DNA of 64,000 nt, taken from assembly GCF_002078875.1 (NCBI RefSeq), contig NC_034410.1, positions 104,108,915-104,172,914 on the forward strand. The letters are read 5' to 3'. How positions within the stretch are numbered: position 1 is the first letter of the stretch; the number at the start of each line of letters is the position of its first letter. This DNA comes from Numida meleagris (lineage: Eukaryota > Chordata > Aves > Galliformes > Numididae). The translations under genes and the position numbers were made by a program. Of the stretch, positions 13,918-23,555 are shown in pieces. Under the pieces are notes generated by a model. That model had not been told where the DNA came from. It did not search any database and saw nothing but the letters and a program-made list of their open reading frames with translations.

Positions 13918-14041
13918 GAATCATAGAATCATTTGAGTTGGAAGGAACCCTTAAGGGCCATCTAGTCCAATTCCCCTGCAATGAACAGGGACACCTACAA
14001 CAAGATCAAGTTGCTCAGAACACTATCCAGCCTGACCTGAT
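13918..14041 (-). mobile_element. CR1 LINE, short 3' end, antisense
   Basis: Begins with 'GAATCATAGAATCATTTGAG', the reverse complement of the CR1 terminal octamers and the segment before them, followed by 'GTTGGAAGGAACCCTTAAGG' and 'CATCTAGTCCAATTCCCCTG'. The element stops after about 125 bases, so it is only the extreme 3' tip. The octamers are still clear and the copy is fairly well preserved. Confidence 0.95.
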
Positions 14042-16199
14042 CTTATTTTCTTAAAATACAATAAGCAGGGAGTTCTTAATTACATATTTTTTCATAGGAA
14101 AAAAATTAATTGTTGTTTCTGCAATTGATTTGTATCTGCTACTGGTGAAGACAAAAGATATATTTGGACAATGCTATTCTGGACTAAAAACAAAAATAAA
14201 TTAAAGAGATAATTCAAAACTCCTTCATTACTTAGCAACTACTTAATGTCTCTCAGTGAGACAAGGAAGGCACTGCCTATTACTGAAAATGGTTGTTATG
14301 TTCAAGAAATAAGATGAGGTTAAGACTAATCAAGAATCTTTATTTTATTATGGAATATTAATAGATTATAATTTTTATAAAATATTTTAACAAAATTTTA
14401 GAATGAAATCAGTAGTATTCCTTCAGAAAATAAAGTAGCTAAACTAAACTGATTTTTTTTTTTTTTTTGTGAACAGATTTGTAAGGGATTCCGCTTCAAA
14501 TTAAGGCATCTAAGTTTAGTTCCCCACATGAAGTGAAAGCAATGGCATAAACACAAGCTTCTTGTACCATCTGAGAAGCACTTGATTATATTGCAAGTCA
14601 AAGCAGAGCCATCAGGTATGGTGCACAACTTAAAGGAGACCTGCATGCCTCTGTAGCAGGAGCAGAAGAGCATGTGCAATACCACCCCAGCACAAAGGAA
14701 AATTACACAAGATGTCCTGCATTAGGCACCTGAATTCCACTTCTTATGTGTAAGTTGCCATTTTAAAGAAAAATAATTCAGTTTATTTATCTCCACTCAG
14801 ATACCCAGTATTACTTGAGATTCTTAAGTACTCACCCTGGCCTAAGAAAGTGTTGGGTATAAGCCATGCACTTATTAATATTAAGGCTAATATGTTCCTC
14901 AGCTGCTAAAATGATGTGAAGTTTGAAGCAGATGCTCCTCTTTGGTCAAGTCTAGGCTCCCCTGTCTTTACTAACCAAAGACCTGTTGTTTGAATGCACT
15001 TAAGACATCTAGTACTCCTTTATTGGTTTTAGGTTACCTGAGAAATCTGTCTTGGTCTGTGGGCATGACAGAATATACGTCATAAGCAGTCATAAGTTCA
15101 TCTGTACATTACTGCATCTCCGATGGTACTGGATATCTGTGAATAAATAATTTAATCAAGAAGAAAAATTGTTGAACTGTGACTGGCCAAGAAAGCTAGT
15201 AAAACAATCAAACTATATTGCTCACAATTCTGTGCCTATGATTTCTGTTTTCCCCTTTTTCTATATGAAATTTAATTTTTGGCTTAGCACATACCTCGTA
15301 CTGCTATAAAACTTTTCTTTTTTTAATCAAGTACCTTTGATTAAGTAAACATCATCTATTTTTGTTTGGTATCAAAGAAGCAAGACAATAACTTCTAAAA
15401 CTGGGTAATGTACTAATATGTGACAAACTTATAGCCATCAGAATAGCTGTGAGATATTTTGCTTTCTTTTTACCATACAGTCTGAATATAATGTATCTAT
15501 AGAAAAGAAAATGATAAGCTTAGAACAGCAAGAAAGAAGCTGATCTTGCATTAATGAGACTTCAGTTATGTGCCTACCAAAGTAACCTTGAGCAGGAGCA
15601 ATAAGGGCAAGGCCAGAGAGGTATCAAGCAGTTAACTGCATGCTTTTAATGCAGAGAATCACCACAAAACAGTTGTTTTCATTATAGGTGACCTACCCAT
15701 CTTTTTATATCCTACAACACCGACAGAAATTCAACAGTCTATAAACATATTAGCAACTGTCGTGGAAGAGTAATGTTTTTGAAAAGTGCTACTATAGATC
15801 TCTTAACAGAAGAAAAATAGAGACAGTCCAAAAATTTGTGTCAAAGTTTTGCGAATCCTGGGGTTGTACTTCTGTAGACACAATGCTATTATGAATTAAG
15901 GCACTTTCTTCTTCCATTGCAAAGTTATTTTTGAACTAAATTTCCTTCAGTACACCTAAGCCAGACTAGAAATTCGGTATTTAGTCATAAGGAATTATGC
16001 TGATATTTCTACAGTCAAGCAAGTGACTCCCTTTATGAGTTTCAGAACTTATGACTGTTACTCATAAAGAATAGTTCTGAATTGTAAAAGCAATAGATTT
16101 GTCAGGCGTAAATGAGCCCAGTATTTCAGCCACTTGACCTCATGCTTCTCAAAGCTACAGATTCTTTGCTTTGATAAAAGCTGTCTTGGCTGACAGTGA
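14042..16199. other. unique AT-rich non-coding DNA
   Basis: A 2.1-kb block with no recognisable gene or repeat. The longest open frame is 95 codons on the minus strand (14398-14685) and has no family resemblance; a T18 run near 14451-14468 lies inside it. Confidence 0.5.
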
Positions 16200-16640
16200 T
16201 ACTTAGAAGGTGGAGTTCAAGTTCATGCTAGGAGGGAGCAGACAAAATTAGGATAATAAAGACGGTCTTTGGGAAAGCATACTTTGAACTGTTCAAGGAG
16301 CTGTCTGAAACAATCCCATAGGAAGCAGACCTGGAGAGGAGTCCAAGCAGGTTGATATTTAAGGATCTTTTCAGCCAAGCTCAAGATTGGGAGTAGTCAG
16401 CATGGATTTATGAAGGGGAAATCATGCTTAATGCACCTGATAACTTTGCATTATGGGATAGCTTCTTGGTAGTGAGGAAGGGGCAGTGAATGTTGTTTAT
16501 CTCAGTTTCAGTAAAACTTCTGACATCATCTTCTGTAAGACAGATGAGATGATGAAGTAAGTGTTAGAGAAGCAGACAATGAGATGGCATAAATACTACC
16601 TGAATGTTAGAGCTTAGAAGGTTATGAGCAGAGTCTAACT
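16200..16640 (+). mobile_element. CR1 LINE ORF2 fragment with internal deletion
   Basis: Plus-strand, translated resemblance to CR1 ORF2. From about 16213 the sequence follows the linker after the endonuclease ('GTGGAGTTCAAGTTCATGC', then 'FELFKELSETIP', then 'IFKDLFSQAQD'). At about 16393 it jumps directly to the reverse-transcriptase region reading 'QHGFMKGKSCLMHLIT' and a degraded 'VVYLSFSK' segment, so several hundred bases of ORF2 are missing between. Stops and frameshifts interrupt all frames. It has no CR1 3' end and is followed within a few bases by an oppositely oriented CR1 piece. The assignment rests on my recollection of the CR1 ORF2 family layout. Confidence 0.8.
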
Positions 16641-16649
16641 AGTGAACAG

Positions 16650-17398
16650 TCAATAATAATAATAATATTCTCCACTTCTTCTTTGCACCACTTACCGAGA
16701 CTGGTTCCAGCCTTGGCCTTCCTGACCATATCCCTACACAGCCTAGTAGCATCCTTATAATCCTCCCAGGGCATCTGGCCATGCTTCCACTCCTTGTGCA
16801 TTTTCTTCTTGCTCTCCATTTTGACCAGCAGGTTCTGGTTCAGCCATGCTGGTCTCTTTCCTTCCTTTCCTGCCTTCCTACACCTGAGGACGGAGAGCTC
16901 TTATGCAGTAAGGAAATCTTCCTTAAAGATCTGTCAGCTCTGCTCTGCTTCCTCGTCCTTGAGGACAGATTCCCAAGTGGTTTTGTTGACTAACTCCCTG
17001 AAGAGATGGAATTTGGCTTTCCTACAATTTTGCATCCTGATTTTACTCTTTGTCTTCCCTGTATCCTTCGAGAGTATGAACTCAACCATCGCATGATCAC
17101 TACAGCCCAGCCAGCCTCCAATCCTTAAGTCACTAGTCAGTTCACTTACTGGTGAGCAGCAGATCCAGCATTGTATCCCCTCTGATGGGGCTGACTTTTA
17201 CTTGGCTCAATAAATTGTCCATAATGCATTCCAGGAGCCTCCTGGATTGCCAACAGCTTGCTGTGCTACTTCTCCAGCAGATGTCAGCATGGTTGAAATC
17301 CCCCAACAGGAAGAGAGCCTGGTGACTGTAATGCCTCCTGTAGCTGGAAGAAGAAGGTTTCATCATCACACTCTGCTTGATCGTTGTATGGTAGAGTT
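16650..17398 (-). pseudogene. CR1 ORF2 endonuclease and linker remnant, antisense
   Basis: Minus-strand CR1 LINE fragment covering the C-terminal part of the apurinic-like endonuclease and the linker towards the reverse transcriptase. Reading from 17398 downwards one sees 'AECDDETFFFQLQEAL', a frameshift, then 'LFLLGDFNHADICW' with the GDFN motif of APE-type LINE endonucleases, then 'LLECIMDNLLSQV' and 'DTMLDLLLTSK', and a stop at about 17142. After further frame breaks, 'EWKHGQMPWEDYKDATR' and 'RLCRDMVRKAKAG' of the linker appear between 16819 and 16690. The end near 16650 is an (AAT)n run, not a CR1 3' terminus. In an intact element this enzyme nicks target DNA to prime reverse transcription; here it is broken and non-functional. 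Confidence 0.88.
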
Positions 17399-17901
17399 CT
17401 TTTTTTGAGATTACAATGCAAATTTAATATTACCAATAGATATTTATGAAAAAGACACACCATGCTCATTTTTATTTTTATTCGTTTTGCAAAAAATCTC
17501 AAAACTATTTTTAATATGTCTGTGGGTTGTTGTTTTTTTTTAATTATTATTATTCACAAAACAATCTGATAGTTAAGCATTATTTAACATAAGAAATTAT
17601 AAAAACGGGTTTTTTTTTCTTCCTCTGACAATCTGGCAGTCTGACACTGTTACATGTCTTCTCACTTCTTCATGAATAAAACAAATATTTACCAGTTTTT
17701 CTGGTGAGTAACTTTTCCAGAGCAGATATTGACAGTTACAATACTTCTGGATGCACTTACTGTTAATAATATGTTAATCTATATATGTAATAGCAAAACT
17801 CTGCCATAAAATTATATGGCACCAGCATTATTTTATATACTGTTCTTATGCTTTTAAAATAATATAACATTTTAACAAAATTAAAAGTAATTAAGCAATA
17901 G
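17399..17901. other. AT-rich spacer between CR1 pieces
   Basis: About 500 bases of AT-rich unique sequence, with short T and TTA runs near 17530 and no recognisable element. Confidence 0.5.
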
Positions 17902-19010
17902 AGAATCATAGAATATCTTCAGTTGGAAGGGACCTACAAGGTTCATCGAGTACAACTTCTGGCTCCAAACTCAAACACTGTGTCATAGAGCATTGTCCAA
18001 ATGATTCTTGAACTCTGCCAGCCTGGGGCTATGACCACTGCCCTGGGCAGCCTGTTCCATGCCCACTGCCCTCTGTTGAAGAATCTTTCCTAACATCCAA
18101 CCTGACCCTGCTTGAATGCAACTCCATGCCATTCCCTCGGGCCCTGTCACTGTCACAGAGAGCAGAGCTCAGCACTGCCCCTCCACTCCCTGTGAGGAGC
18201 TGCAGGCCACCATGAGGCCTCCCCTCAGCTCCTCTGCTCTGGGCTGAACAGACCAACGGACCTCAGCCACTCCTCTCATGCTTTGCTCTCCAGACCCTTC
18301 ACCATCTCAGTAGCCTTCCTTTGGAGGCTCTCTAATAGTTTTATGCCCTTTATATATTGTGGCACCTAAACCTGCACCCAGTGCTTTACATGAGGCTGCA
18401 CAGCACAGAGCAGAGCAGGACCACCCTTTTCTTCATCCACTGGCAGTGCTGAGCCCGATGCACCCCATGGTGCAGTTGGCCCTTTGGGCTGCCAGGGCAC
18501 ACTGCTGGCTCAGATTCATCTTGCTGTCAACTAGAAACCCAAGATCCCTTTCTGTGGGGCTTCTCTCCAGCCTCCCATCCACCAGTCTGCGCATATATCC
18601 AGGGTTCCCTTGTCTTATTTGCTCTCACTGAACTTCATGCAATTGGTGATTTCCCAGCCCTCCAATTTATTGAGATCAGTCTGCACGGTACCTCTACCCT
18701 TGACATAATCAGCAATTCCTCCCAATTCCTCATTGTTCACAGGCTTGCTTAGTATACCTTCAAGACCTGTATCCAAGTCATTGTTGAAAATATTAAAAAG
18801 AACTGACTCTAAAAATGAGCCCCACTCGTGAGTAGCCACCAGTATGATGTTACCCCATTTACTATAAGCTTTTTAGCCTGATCCTTCAGCTAACTGTTCA
18901 CCCATTGCATTATGTTTTTGTCTAGCTATTTGCTGAACATCTTGCCAGAATTATACTTTGAGAAACAATATCAAAGACTTTGCTGAAATATACTGTAGAT
19001 TACCTGCTAG
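17902..19010 (-). mobile_element. CR1 LINE, long 3' half, antisense
   Basis: The largest CR1 copy in the window, about 1.1 kb, on the minus strand. The plus-strand start 'GAGAATCATAGAAT' is the complement of the terminal octamers. Moving up in coordinate come the 3' UTR ('GTTGGAAGGGACCTACAAGG'; 'GCCCTGGGCAGCCTGTTCC' region), the ORF2 C-terminus, and the reverse-transcriptase palm (18615-18839). The far end near 19010 is 5'-truncated. This subfamily carries the GC-rich 3' UTR typical of longer CR1 copies, which makes 18.0-18.6 kb the most GC-rich part of the first half of the window. Open frames here (18029-18256 minus, 18359-18631 plus) are translated CR1 and not host genes. Confidence 0.95.
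18615..18839 (-). pseudogene. CR1 reverse transcriptase palm remnant
   Basis: A 74-codon minus-strand open frame matching the CR1 ORF2 reverse-transcriptase palm and the stretch after it: 'VLFNIFNNDLDTGLEGILSK', then the position of the catalytic F/Y-A-D-D box, then 'TDLNKLEGWEITNCMKF'. The box reads PVNNEELGG instead of FADDTKLGG, so both metal-binding aspartates are gone. The frame is closed by stops on both sides. It lies inside the larger CR1 copy at 17902-19010 and cannot encode an active enzyme. Confidence 0.88.
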
Positions 19011-20249
19011 TAAAAACAAAAAATAAGTTTTAATAAGAATACTTTAAAAAAAAAAGAACAAAATGAAAAGTTCTTAAATTGAACATTAGGAATATTTTCC
19101 CTCATTCAAAATGTCTTGCTCTTTTCTACCATTAGTTTCTGAAAATACATATACATATATTATTGAGTAAAGAAGAGCATGTTTTGACCATAAATGTTGC
19201 ATGTGCAAAATTAGATCAATTTCAAGCAATTCCAAATCTAATGAGGAAAATAGGTATTTTCTTCATTCATATATATTGCAAACTCAAAGTGAAGCAGGTT
19301 AAAAGAGATTCTAACATATCTTTAGTGTCTCATTTGACGGTAACAAAATCTCTAAATTGAACTGTTTGATAATTAGATAGTTGCAATTGTATCACTATCT
19401 TCAAGTGTATATTTTTTAATGTATAACATTGTTCAGTAAGAGACTTTGAATTCTTATTCATGTCCTAAGCTTCACATTTAAGCTTATTTTTATTTTATCT
19501 CCCTTGAAAGGAGTGCTGACTAAAGCAAGACAGTTAGAGCACAACTTGTATTCAAGGTTCACTTGGATAGAATCAAATTTTATTGTACAGCTTCAGGAAA
19601 AGAAGAAAACTATACCTAATATATGCATGGTAATATGGTTAAACCTTCAGTAAACAGTAAAATGAAATAAAGTCAAAAACAATATGCTGAAATCTTGAGA
19701 TTATTTAACCCTAGTGAGATACAATCTCTCAAATGAGGGTCAAGCCCAGAGATGAAGAATACATTTTGGTTTCTCAGGTCTAATTATGCTGTTTAGACTA
19801 TAGGAGCAGCAAAATATTTAAGTTTCAGTTTTCTGAGCTAATCTCACCTATGTGATTTTTTAAAAAAAAAACCTGTATTCAACTGCTGATGTACTAATTA
19901 AGCTATACTGTTAGGTAGCTATTCTAGTATAACAGTGAATGAATTATAAATGTACCTTGCATGTTTTTCAGCAGGAATGAAAGATTTCTGTCAACAAAGG
20001 CCTTATTCTGACCTTCTTTACACACAAACTATGAAGTGTCTTTCAGTGAGAATGTATGAGGAGAGAGTGATATGTAAATTAACTTTTGCTTCTGTATGTG
20101 CAAACTGGCTATTCTCCAGCAGAAGGGTAGAATTTTCCCAGTAATAAGTTCTTTTCCATTATCCCAGAAGTGGAAAAATGTCATGTAGTAGATAATTAGG
20201 GGTGGTAAATTTTCATGGGAAAACGCAAAAACAAACCATGAAACAAAAC

Positions 20250-20252
<3 letters not shown>

Positions 20253-20282
<30 letters not shown>
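20253..20282. repeat. (CA)15 dinucleotide microsatellite
   Basis: Fifteen uninterrupted AC units, preceded by A-rich AAAAC words and followed by an A12 run near 20295. The most regular dinucleotide repeat in the window and likely to be length-polymorphic. Confidence 0.95.
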
Positions 20283-20287
<5 letters not shown>

Positions 20288-21053
20288 AAACCACAAAAAA
20301 AAAAAACAACGTATGCAAATAAGTGTTTACAGAGAAGAAAATTTTTATACAGTAGATTATATGTTTTCCTCCACATTTATGTTTTCAGATACGTCAGCCT
20401 CAAATGACCACTGCAATGTAAAAGGACGCCTGACTTTGATTTCATAATTAATTACAAGATCAATGAGTGTTTCACACAGCTGGGTGTTAAGCTGTCCGAG
20501 AATTTAATTCTAGTCTTCTGATATACAGTGTGGGGCTTTTTTTTTTAAATGTCACGTAAAACTGACCGAACAAGTTTACAGAATACCTAATGAGAAAACA
20601 CTACATCATTCTTAACACAGAGCACAAGCAAACAGTTTTATTCCTGTTTGTGCAGCTTAACCTTCTGCAAAAGTAATTAGGTCTATAATTAAAAAGCTAT
20701 TTGGAATGATTAAAACCCTGTTATCTAGTGGCATTTAAAGACAAATGCAAATGTCAGAAAGGATGAATTAATTAAAATTACTATTGAAAAGAAAAAAAGT
20801 ATATTAGTGTAAGGACTAGAGGATGTTATTTACTGAAATGTTACAATGCGAGGTGAAGTTAGATGTTCAGAGGATATGGTGAAGGTTGAAATAATTTTAT
20901 CTGGCATTTTTGTATGTACTACCTCATTTCATGTCTGCTTTCCAGCTCTGTGAGCTGTACTGAATCACTGAGGGAGAATAGATGTTACGATGCTCCACCA
21001 GCTGTCAGATGATCTCCCAGTAAAAATGCGAGGTATACTTTATGCAGTCTGTG

Positions 21054-21161
21054 TCCTTCCTTCCTTCCTTCCTTTCCTTCCTTCCTTCCTTCCTTTCTCC
21101 CTCCCTCCCTCCCTCCCTCTCTCTCTTCCTCCCTCTCTCCCTCCCTTCCTCTCTTCCTCTC
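21054..21161. repeat. 108-nt uninterrupted pyrimidine tract (TTCC/CCCT)n
   Basis: Every base from 21054 to 21161 on the plus strand is C or T. The tract begins as TTCC tetramers, shifts to CCCT tetramers near 21098 and ends in mixed CT/TTCC. Such homopurine-homopyrimidine mirror-like DNA can form intramolecular triplexes. Overlapping open frames (poly Phe-Leu-Pro-Ser on plus, poly Arg-Glu-Gly on minus) are low-complexity artefacts. Confidence 0.95.
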
Positions 21162-22849
21162 ATGCCTCTCATACTATTAACACATGAGACAGAAAAACAG
21201 TGAGGTAGTATCAAGAATCTTTTTTCATATGGTGGATTCCCCTCTGATTACCCATACTAAATAGACTTAGTACAGTAATTTACCATATTTACAAAACAGA
21301 CACACTGAAGGAGGCATGTTGATAATATTTTGCTATATAACTCAGATGGCTTTCTAAAAAACTCCCTACCGAGTTACTTTTAAAAGACATGTCCTCATGA
21401 AGCATTTCAGAGCACGTTCCTAGAGCAGATCACCTCTGGAAGGAAGGTGTCTCCTATCTCTGATGTTAAAAGTGGAACAAAAGAGGTATGTTTAATCATT
21501 GAATAGTTCTTTTTTTGCCCTGTTCTGTAAGGGAGATTCTGCTTTCAGAGTGTAGAGCTTGGTCTCAAATTGTTATATCATTGAATAATTGCTGTAATCA
21601 GCTTCTGAATCAAGTAATGTCACTGTGGATTTTTTAAGATTATGTTCAATAAATGGCTTAACTGGATACTCACCAACCTACTTTTTAAAGGCAACGATTC
21701 TGATTACTATGTAAATATTCTTCCTATTGCATTGTTAAAGTGCCACGACAAGCAAAGATTAATTTTCAGTTTTTACTCCCAAATGTTAATGCAGGAATCA
21801 TCCAGGTTTCTATTACTCATTCAGAGGTAACAATTCATATGACTTCTTTTGACAAATACCTGTTTATAAGGCTTGTGTAGTACGATTATTGTAGTTCAAG
21901 AGACACTTGATCAAGAATGGCTCTGTGAAGAAAAAAAATCCTATGAAATATATGAATTATGTTATGAGTTATAGCACAGTGTATCAGAGTGTCTTTAAGA
22001 GTCATTGTAGCAATGAGTTATTAATTCTCAGAAAGTGCTATTCCAAAAAGAGCCATCACTTTTTAAGTGGTTTGAAAAAATATTAAATCTAGACTTAAAA
22101 AATAATTACATTTTAAACTGAAGATTTCAGGAAGATTCTTGTTCACGTTAAAGGGCATGAGAAGGCTCAGCCATAATCATTTGTATAAAAGATATAAATT
22201 ACCTGTAGTTCTACAGGGAAGATTTTGTTATTGGTTTAAATGCAGATTTTATCTTTGTACTACGTGCGTGTAAATACATTTTTACTATTTCATAGGCAAC
22301 TATGAGGGCAATGTAACCTCATGACCAAGTCTTTTTCCTAGAAGAATGTATGCCACTCTGCCACCACTGGTGGTTCAGCAAATGGCTGGGACATACACTC
22401 AAATGTGGGAGCTCAGAATGCTTCTGCACTTTCCAATGTACATAACCGTATGATCTAGCAGAGTCTGCTACATAACAAAAAGTGTTAGGCCTTTGTAAAC
22501 CAGACATTTTTAGTACACTAAACTTATGTTGTTGTCCACACTTTACTGTATATATCTGCTTTTTGAGAGGGAGAAAAATACATTAAACATTTTTACTTAC
22601 ATTGTTGTGAAGCTAAAGATACAGTGATAAAGTGATAAAGCTAAAGATTTCTGGGCTTCTCATAACTATTTACAAAGCTGGCCAAAGCTGTTACCAAATA
22701 GTTGTTTCCAAAAACCAAAACTAGAAGTAGTATTCAAAGCTCCTGATCAAAAAGGATTATTTTCTCATTGTTGAAAGAAAAATGGCTACACTGGCTTTTC
22801 AACATTAGTGACAAAATGGTGAGCAAGAAAAAGAGAAGATTTTTCAAAG

Positions 22850-22891
22850 TTTTTTTTTTTTTTAATTGGCTTTTTTTTTTTTTTTTTTTTT
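22850..22891. repeat. double poly(T) tract (T14 and T21)
   Basis: Fourteen T, then AATTGGC, then twenty-one T. No adjacent SINE or processed pseudogene could be recognised that would make this a retrotransposed poly(A) tail. Confidence 0.9.
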
Positions 22892-23534
22892 GGTCTTTAA
22901 GGTAGCCACTTAAAGTGGATGGGATACTCGTCACTGTCGTCTTGGATCAAACGATAACGGTTGTGCTGTGAATTTTTGGATATACTTTCTTTGATTCTTT
23001 GTGTATTTCTCTTTGCATTGTGAGCCCTTTGGTGATGGGGCTGGCACTATAACATACAATGTATTTTCATAGTATTATTCTGATTCAGCTTAGGGTATTT
23101 ATGCAGTATTGTGATAAAAATTGAATCATTTAAAAGTAATAAATTAGTTAACTGTTTTCAGATCTCTCTTTTCATTTGTCATTTCTTTTTGCTGTTATTA
23201 AATAATTTGATTAAGCTATTAGCATGTGAAATAAATTACTGTTTACGTGCACTAAAGCCTTCTTTCTGGAAGACTTTGTAGAGCACAGCAGGGAACACAA
23301 TGTCATTAAATTTCATCCCCAGTGGGTATTATGACTTTATCTGAACACAAAAAAATGGGTATGCTCTAGGCATAACCTCTGCAGTGAGATCTTGAATCTG
23401 AAGCTAATTGCACAGTGCTCAGTAAACAGAAAACACCAGAGCTAGTTAGTTTAGTCTTCACATGGGAGTAACAGGTTAGACAGAAAGCACTAGTAAATCT
23501 CAAGGTATTTGTGCTTTCGCTTCCTTAGTTACAG

Positions 23535-23555
23535 AAAAAAAAAAAAAAAAAAAAA
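23535..23555. repeat. poly(A) tract, A21
   Basis: Twenty-one A followed by A-rich sequence with AAC words to about 23600. No retrotransposed body was recognised upstream. Confidence 0.9.

Noticed and set aside
18029..18631. Open frames of 75 and 90 codons in a GC-rich part
   Set aside because: They are translated CR1 3' UTR and ORF2 in wrong frames or strand.
20029..20447. Open frames of 115 (minus) and 81 (plus) codons near the (CA)n run
   Set aside because: Cys-Val and Thr-His repeats come from the dinucleotide repeat read in frame.
20990..21214. Leu/Pro/Ser-rich and Arg/Glu/Gly-rich open frames
   Set aside because: They are direct translations of the 108-nt pyrimidine tract.
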